This document shows positions 1 through 9,000 of a stretch of DNA of 11,645 nucleotides, one piece after another. Every line of letters starts with the position of its first letter. Position 1 is the stretch's first letter. Position numbers and translations under genes: made by a program. Location: positions 1 to 11,645 of the forward strand of contig LVLI01001781.1 in NCBI GenBank assembly GCA_001687465.1, written 5' to 3'. The stretch comes from Halocafeteria seosinensis (lineage: Eukaryota > Sar > Bigyra > Bicosoecida). The notes below the pieces were generated by a model, which searched no databases, was not told the origin of the DNA, and saw only the letters and a program-made list of their open reading frames with translations.

Positions 1-3000
1 ACACAGGAGAATCACTTTTGATTGTGGAGTCTTGGAGAATCGGACAGCCACTTTGAACGGCCAAAACTGCACTATCCGTCTCGGGCACGAACTGATAACT
101 CGGATGGAGAACTGTGATCGGTCTCCATTCAGTCTCCAACGGGCGAAGAAACCATAGCGAAATGAAGTAACCTCCCTTCTTCAATGTGTTGGAAGAGTAG
201 CTAAACGATGCAGCCATGCCACCCTCCCGCGTTCCCAATGTAGCATTGACCTCCAGCGAGTGAACTTCCTCGGGAGAAATATCTAGGGTACTCTGCGATG
301 CAATAGCAACTAGTGCCGAGCTATTACAACTTGAGAGACTTACCTCCTTGCTCGTTGCGTTGGCAATTAGGACACAAACACGCTCCTTGACGTCCGAGAA
401 GGACAAGTCACATTCCGATCCGGAGAGAATGCTCGAATTTGATTGGAAATACACTTTGAATTCATTCTTGTCGTCACTTTGCCCGAAACTGGAAGCCTGG
501 ATCAACCCTTGTCCCGCTGCAAAAGTTTTGTCTAAATCACAGTCTACGTTGCTGAAAGAAATTTCAGTTAGGTTACTGAGTGTCCCTGCCTCTATGGTCG
601 CCTCGATGTAGAAAGTCCCTCCCTTGGCAGACCGTAGGGTGACATCGAGGAACCCATCATCTGCCATCTCTACAGGTACAAAGATTTGACTGCTATCGGC
701 ATCTTCTTCCTTTGGCCTTAACCACATCTGTGGGGGAACTTTGCAATGGAAGCAGGCACCTTCCGTGCCATCGTCAAAGACCCATAAGAATCGCACAGAA
801 GACGTGATATTGACGAGATGAGAACTCGATCCGGAAAGTATCTTCAGGGACTGTACCTCAGGCGGGATTTCTGCGTATTCAAGAATGCCATCCAAATGAG
901 TGCCGTCTATTTGCAATCCTAGCTGCAGAGACTCATTGCTGTGACTTAGTTCCACCGTGCACCGGATCCACTCGTCCCCCCACTGAGTGCACGCGTCGAA
1001 AACAGAAAATGATTGCAACGGAGAGCCCGAAGCTATTACTAGCGAAGCGTTTACATCTTCGTTCACATCGCTCAGCAGCTTGCTGGCACCGCATACATCT
1101 ATCAGCTTGAGGTACAAAACCACTGAGGCTAGATTACTCGTTTGGTTCCTCGTAAAAAACTGCTTCTTAAACGAATCTGGCTCCGAAATAATCTCAGGGT
1201 TCGTCGATATCTTCGACACATTCCAAAGAACGGAGCACTTGCTTTCAACTAGCAGTGGCAAGTGGTGCTCTGTCAGTGCGGGGACTATTTCTTTAACCTC
1301 TTCCGAGTATCCTACAGCGGAGGTGGGGATAGCAGTTCCATTAAGGGTGGTACTAATGACATACATTCCCGTGTGTTGGGGAATGAAACACGTAGAGACG
1401 GTCCCCACTTTGGACGTGGTATCGACAGTGCTGTTCTCGACCAGTTGCCATTGCTGCTCGACTACATGAGATACAAGCAATCTTAGTGAGGAACCATCTA
1501 TTGCAACTCCAGGTAAGCCATTCTCATCCAACAGCGAGACATCTGTACATGTCTCTTCAAGAATGGTACCGGTTGTAGTTGGAGCAAGCAAATATGAAGT
1601 GGTAGGACTGGCAGGATTCCCAACTTGCACGAGTGGACTGTCAGCAAACGCAAGGGCAGAATGACCGGCGAGCTGTACATCAAAGCGAAAAGTACCAGGA
1701 ATCGATGGTTTGATAACCGCTGTTAAAGTGCAGAGTTCATCATCAATATTTCTCTCCTCGGCTACTATCTCGCTGTCCAAATGGATGACAGAGTCGTCGT
1801 ACAGTGCTCTGAATAAAGTGTGTTCGGCCATCTCTTCTCCGGAACGGCAGATATATCCTAGCCTATCCCTTCCTGAAAGCTCTAAAATTGCATGAGTTCC
1901 GTTACCTGAAATGTTGGATTCAATATGGGCAAAGTGGGCCGGACCTGGTCGAATGGTGATTTGGGGCTCGGTCTCGAGCAGTGGAGCGTTCGGAGTAAGA
2001 ATTATTCGTACCTGGAGCGCGTATGTCTTCGAAAGGTCCAAATTTTTCTCGAAATTGCAGTATCGGAATTGAATTTGACCGTTCCCTATATAACCCTGAC
2101 TGTGTGGAAATGATTCCAACCAAGGGGCAGCCGAAAGTCCGTGCGGCGTAGCTCCCGGAAGCTCTGACCAAACTGGCTCAAAGAGCAGAGTCGGCGACAC
2201 CAGATCTTCATACGGGAACGACGTCAAGTTGTTTCCTTTCATGTCTTGTAGCTGAATCTTTCCAACGCCACATGTTCCAATAGTGATAGTACTATCATGT
2301 TCGAGTAACGTAGAAAAGAAAGGAGTTTCTAAAGTAGGTATCGCCAGAGGATTCCCTGCTCTTGTGCGGATCAACAACGGCGAGTTACCGTAGTGCTTTC
2401 CGTTGGGGTCTTGAATCGACATGTTAGTTTGTCCAATATAATCGCAAATGTAGAGTATTTTAATCACCGTGAAGTCTCCAGATTCACCGTCCGTGATAGA
2501 ACTCGTCCTGCAGTTGGAGTCTCCAAGTACAGGGTCGTACGATATGACGAAATCCGATACATCGCAGGAAGCCGCATTTCCATATTTGTCTCGGCATTTA
2601 ACACTTAGGCTCATTTCCTGCATTGATTCTGCTACAAGCGTGGAGAAATCGCGAAGCCAACTGGCCCTCACAGCCACAAACGGTGACAAAAACTCGGTGA
2701 AGACCCCTTCAATGAAAGATGCGTGAGCCGCAACCCTATCCCTGGCTATGGAAAGAATCAAAGGTGACGAAGCGATCTCCACACCTAAACAGAAAACATG
2801 CAATTCGATTTCCTCCTCCACATGCTTTCTAATCGAAAAAGATATATTATACTGTCCCCCGCCAACGTATTTGCTCATAGGAGAGACGTAAACCAACTTT
2901 TCTCCGTCTGAAGCAGCTGGAAGAAAGCCTTCGATGTGGAAGATCTCATCAGCGTTGCCCTCCATTGTATGCACGTTTGTTCCATCGCTCTCCCGTAACT

Positions 3001-6000
3001 GAAGAGTAATGGTTTTGTTATCTACGGATCCGTCTCCATCATCAACGAAGAGGATCTGTGTACTACTAGGAGAAAACTCTGGGTCCGAATCAAAAAGGAT
3101 CTGCTTCTCAAAGATTGGTTCTAAATCAGCGAATCCAGCTAAATTAGTGGGACAGACGGAACCACTATCCAGATATTGTGGAGGCCAATAGACCCTCAAG
3201 TCTAGCGTTCCTGGAGTGTCAGGGCTCTCATCGTTCAGCCGAAAGGGGTATTCGGCGTTGAATGCGACCCCAGCGTGTGAAACTTCTCCGAACAGCGGAA
3301 CAATGTTTGCACCCAAGGTCACACAAGGATAAAAGTTTTCGACCGTATTATCTGGAATGTTTCCAAACTCATCTATAAGTTTCACCAGCAGCTCATGTCC
3401 CATCAGATGACTCTGATATCCCGATAAAAGGCTTCCAAAGAAAAGCGTATTCTCCTTCGATGTCTCGTTACGCCTCTTTACGCCAGTTAGCTGCAATGTT
3501 GGCTCTCCGTCCAATATAAACCCAGCCGGAGTAGCTGCCCGAAATGTGTAAACGTCCGCAATCTTAAGAGGCTCTAAAGATGCTTCGTATCTGTCATTTG
3601 TTTCGGAAAACTTCCAGGCAAACGTTTCCTGCCTGCCGTCACCTCTAATGGCAATTACACTAGCTCCAAGGAAACCAGGAGTACCCTGGTTGACAATTTT
3701 ACTTCCACTCCAATCTCTCAAAGTGGCGTAAACCACAAGCTCGCTATCTCCTGCCTCCCCTGTTGTGGCCGAGACGTGCAGTGTACTTCGCTGAGTGGGA
3801 GTCTTGTGGACCAGAGACCGCGGAAAGGATGCGTCCCAATGTAAAGCACGTGTCGAGTGTTCGGAGAATTCTTGTCCTACTGTGCCCGAAAGTATCTCTG
3901 CAGACAACAAATCACCAGCCGTATAATCCGTTCTGGCTGGGACGAACAGAGCGAATTCCGCGATGGGCCGCATCGCTGTTGCGTTCCTCGAGTCAAGGGA
4001 GACAGCTGACGAGTTTGCGGTAAGTTGTGAAGGGGGGTATATCGAGCAATATATATCGAAGACGTTGTCTACGTATATCCTAAGGCACCAAAAATCTGTA
4101 TCCTGCTGCGAGTGAAGTTCCTCGGAGATGGATATGTTATCCTGGTCTCGCAATGAGGCGAACACCTTAAGCGGCTGCTCCAGTGGCCATCCCTCATCTT
4201 GCACCTGAGCAGTGAAACGAGTCTTGCTTCCTCCTTCTGGTAGGCCGGTAGAGAGCTTACAAAACGAACGCTGGAATGGAACAATTGTCTGGCTCTTGGT
4301 GTTCCCAGCTTGGACAGTTACCTCAAGTTTTTCTATGCTGATGCAAACGTCGGTCATTGGGAAGGAGATGGTGAACAACAATTCAGACAGAGTAGTCACA
4401 GAGCCGTTCAAAACCGATTCTCCGGATGTTCTGATGGCGACTCTGTCAACGTGGAACTCCTGTGTCTCCATACAAATGGACGCCTCCTTTCCAATATTCC
4501 ATGAAATACCGAGGAAAGTGCCTATACTGGTGGTAAGATTAAATTTTGGTGTAATAAGCGAAAACACTTGAATGGCTGATACAAGCGGAGCCAAGCAGTC
4601 TGTCTCCGATATCTCATCTGCATGGAACTCTATCGCTGGGGACTCTTCCAGGGCTAGTATTGCATATCCGTTCCAATCAAGCGCAACGGTGTATGTTCCA
4701 CTTGATTGAGGTTCCATGAACACACTGACCAGGCACATCCGAGCACTCACTACTTCCACCGTTTCATGGGGCCACATATGCCGCGATTCGTTCCCAAACA
4801 AGTTCGCACTTATGCCTTCCATGAATTCGCTCGCAGACCTGCACCAATGCCCTAAGGCGTCGAATCCCTGAACGGTGATTAATATGCCGACCGGTGAATT
4901 ACCGTCTATCGTAACATTGGAAAGGTGTGGAATTGGAGGTCCTGCCTCTATAGCCACTAACGGAAGCGACGCATTGTCCAATAGTGCTCTCTCAACGGGT
5001 TGAGTGAGAAATATCTGAAGCCTCTGGAAAGAAAGACCTAGTTTCGAACTCAAACTGCAGAAAGGAATTCTCACTTTTCCATCTTTGGTATATGACTGTC
5101 GTGCACTGAAGCCCTCAATGGCCTCCCAAGGGCTAGCGGGGAGTTCCGCATCTACCCATCTTCCTGAAAAGGCCAGATCCCTATCTGGCATGCTCTCGAT
5201 TTCGTTACCGAAAGTGTCTACTAGCTGTAGTGATGCACTGCCGCATGTCCCAGCTGTCATGCTGGACGTCAAGCTAACGAGTATGCTTTGATGGAGACCA
5301 GGTGCTCCGGGGATGACGTCGATTGCCAAAGGAGAGTTACGGAGATGCTGACCCGTGGAAGCATCTGCGACAGAAACATAGACTCTCTCCGCAGTCAGGC
5401 ATCTATAACTAACACATAACTCCTCCCCTACCCCCTCTTTAGGCTCAATTGACACTGAACAGCTTCCTTCTCCATCGGCGTTGGTGATGTTAGTCTTAAA
5501 GTCTGTTGGCTCACATGAAGCCGCGTTCCCGAATTCATCCTTGCACAGAATAGTCAGTAGCATAGACCGTCCGGCAACACCGCTAAAGGCAGAGTGTGTT
5601 TGACTCCAGAATTCAGAGTTGCTGTCGTGAAATGAACCATGAACGATGCTGTTTGACGGGACAAGCGCTGTCCCCGACAACGCAATAGTTTCATCTTCCT
5701 TTATTTTCTGTCCCATGCTGTAAAGGCGCAGTGCAATGTTAGGGTCTTTACGATAACTCCTGGGGAGTGTAACAGATATTGTGAAAGTTCCATCCCCATC
5801 CTTTACAACGTCGTATTCTACTGGCACATGATCAATTTCGGAAGGTGCACCTTGCCTCTGTGTAACAGGATTTCCTGAAGGCAGAGGCACGACTGCTTCA
5901 ATATGGAACAAAGATTGCGGCAACGGGTCTCCTGGGAGGTCTGGGTCGTCATCATTGTAATTACCACAACCACCATAGTAGCTATAACAGTCGTCACTCT

Positions 6001-9000
6001 TTACCATTTGTATGGAAACTTGAATAACCTCGTTAACGACACCACTCGCAGGAATGGACTCAATCTCTTCGTCCCAAGGCGGCTCCCCCGAAATATGGAC
6101 TGTCTTCGTAGCAACTAACCGTGTGCTATCTAAATTGTCTGGGCATAAGAAGGCATCGTTGCTCCAAATGGGCCAGTAGACCGATAGCAATGTGTCTCCG
6201 CTCTGAGTCCCCGCCCAGTCACCTACTTCGAATATGAAGACCCCAAAAAGATCAGCTTCATTTCCATGAGAATCTTCGTCGAACACAATTTCAGTTGATC
6301 CCAACATGACACATGGCTTAAAACCTTTCCTGTCAATCCCGTCCCCCGGAATATTTCCAAATTTATCAAAAGTGTGGACAGACAAGTACACACTAGCCTT
6401 GTCAGGGTCATCCTCAAAAAACCCTGACAAAAGGGGGCCAAATATCCGCGTCTTATTCGGACACAGGTCGGTAGCACGTTTTGATCCCAGTACCTCATAC
6501 TCTCGTATACGTAATGAAGGCGATCCGAGATTCTTTCCCAAAAGCTCTCCTCCTTTGAGAACCGACCAAATACTGTACGTTCCAGAGATTTGGATCCCTG
6601 CTAGATCTGCTTCAAAGCGTCCGGTTGTTTCTGAAAGTTGCCAAGCTGACGTATATATAGTAAAATCGTAGTTGATAAAGAAAAGTCTGGCCGCTAACAT
6701 GAACTCTTTCGCTTCGGATGTATTACCCGTAGCAATATCATTCCCACCTGCATCCTCAAGTTCGACGGCAAGAACCGAATCCTCTGACCCAACCTCTCCT
6801 TGGGAAACCATCGAGTTGATGTCGCTGCTGTAGAAAGGGGCTCCAACATTCAGCTGTACGGAGTCATCGTTGGAGAAGTAAAGAGGGAGCGCAGCTTCTC
6901 TGATTGATTCAAAACTATCCGTAGCAAAAATAATTTTCCCTTTAAGGGGTCCGGAAATGAGCTCCGTTGATGTCAGAGTGAAGTTCAAGGAAAGAGCTGT
7001 CTCTGCAGTTACAGATGATGAAACGTTCGTCATCTCCGGAGAAATGGAAATATGTTCGGGCGAATAGACTGAGCAGTAGACATCGTAAACACTAGGATCA
7101 TCTGAGGGGGTATCAACGTATATAAGTAAGCACCACGTAGTATAGTTAGAGCCATCAAACATTTCCTTCCCGGTAACCATGCCATCGGCATCCTTGAGAG
7201 TCAGCCGGGCCAAATTGGGCTCGCTCTGAGACCATGCTGAGGAAGTACTTTCAAGGATAGACGTTTCGTTACTAGGAATTCCGGTAGATAATGGGAGGAA
7301 AGTATCGTTCACCGCAACGGTGGTGAAAGGGTCGCCTTCCTTATCCAGGAACTGAACAGATTGTAAGCTGAACGGGGATTCAAGGGAGCTGTTGCACACT
7401 ACTTTACAGAGTAACTTTTCACAACACAGGTTACACTGCAAGGTGTCCTCTTCAGAGGATTCCAACTGCCACAATGACACCTCAGAAACGGCATACTCGA
7501 GGCATTCGCGAGATGTACTCGATGGAAGAACGAGATGATAAAACTGTGCTTTAGTTTGGATTCCTCTCAGCCTCTTCGCGGTAACCAACTGAAGGTTCAT
7601 TACCTCCGCCAGCTCTTCTAGGGTCACTGTGCAAGCAACAGTCACTTCAAGGGGCGGACGGACCACCACTGAATCGCCCCTTACAGACAAAGATCGGACT
7701 TGAAAAGCCGGAAAATCCAATACTGTTGTGTTGACTGTCAGTCCATGAATTTGGCTAGGGCCTCCCCATGTGCATGCCTGTAACATCGTGCCCGTCGCAA
7801 GAAAGCTCAACGTAGGGAGGAGCGTATTCTCAAGAGTAACGCACACAAATAAAACTGCGATTGTTTTCCCTTGAGTTGGTTCCCCAAATGAATTTAGTGG
7901 CTGCGATATCACCCTTAAGGAACCTTGCGTCGCCTGATTGTACTCTTGAACGTGTATCTCGACCCCCACCATCATTCCACTCATCGATAAGCTCATGCCC
8001 AAGGAGTTCTCTGCAAGAAGCGTTAAAGCGTTGTAGTCACCCACTGTTCGCGCCCGACATAACATTCTGTAGACGTCCGAAAGTGTTAGGGACACTGCGC
8101 ATAGTGAGACCAAATGTGGCGCCCCAACTTTGATCAGGGAGCTAAAGTTGGTGAACGCTAGCCCGAACTTGTCAACAAGCTTATAGTCCACTTCCAAGAA
8201 GAAAGAACCCACCGAGGAGAAGTTAGCTTTTTCTATGACGTGTACGCTCGCCCCAGGACCCGGAAGCTTCCTCATGACGTCTTCCAAGAAGATAGCAAGA
8301 CCTGATGTGGACACGTTCACTTCGATTTCGACTTCCTCATGTTCGTTACAGCGAGAGAAATTGAAGTCATGCCTAAGTGCGCTGAGTAAAGGATCAACTT
8401 GGATTAAGTGAGGGCCGTTAGCGGCACTGGTAGAAGTCGTCGCACAAGCACTCTGCGCTCCCTTCTTTTGGGCTACAACACTGACCGTCAGGTCGTCAAG
8501 GCTTTGTATCCACTTTGCCGGATACGTATCAGACCACAAATAGACTGATACATTACTCCACTGGTGGAGTGCACTGTGGTCCGACAATGTTATCAACAGG
8601 TCTCCAGGCAGCTGGTGAATCCGTTGAACTGGCAGGGGAGGTATTTCGGACTTCAAGGGTTCTTGAGAAACTTGGTCTTTCACAGTAGAATTTATCCTTT
8701 CGGTGGAATCAAATATCACAGACATGATCTTGGTAGTGCTTCCTATGCATTCGGCATTTTGTGAGGCAACGCTCATATTAACTGAATTTAGACAGTTACT
8801 CACTACGGCGAGACGATCTAAGCATATGGCTTCGAAATCATATTCCAGTTCCCTGCGGAACTGGTCAGACGCTTCGATTGTCACTAAGGGGCTGCCATCA
8901 CATATAGAAACAGAGGTTCCCATGGTCACAGAGGCTGTCCACAAATTTTTGGAAATCTCAAATGTCTCAATGGTGCTGTCAGCTTCTGAAGCTGCTAATA

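Noticed and set aside
987-1469. 160-codon plus-strand ORF, the longest start-to-stop ORF in the window
   Set aside because: It lies wholly antisense to the giant open frame. Its translation is a Ser/Thr/Leu-rich sequence without recognisable motifs, as expected for a shadow. The other short ORFs on both strands were rejected for the same reason.
2-1621. A third superrepeat copy after copy B
   Set aside because: Only a generic filamin-like module follows. A cysteine and donor-like patterns aside, none of the unit-specific anchors (LSTG[IL]P, WCL box) is found at the expected spacing.
7737-7860. Hydrophobic stretch near residues 1285-1310 as a transmembrane helix
   Set aside because: The run is interrupted by polar and charged residues and by prolines, and it lies within alternating beta-like sequence with sequons on both sides. 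A buried beta strand is more likely.
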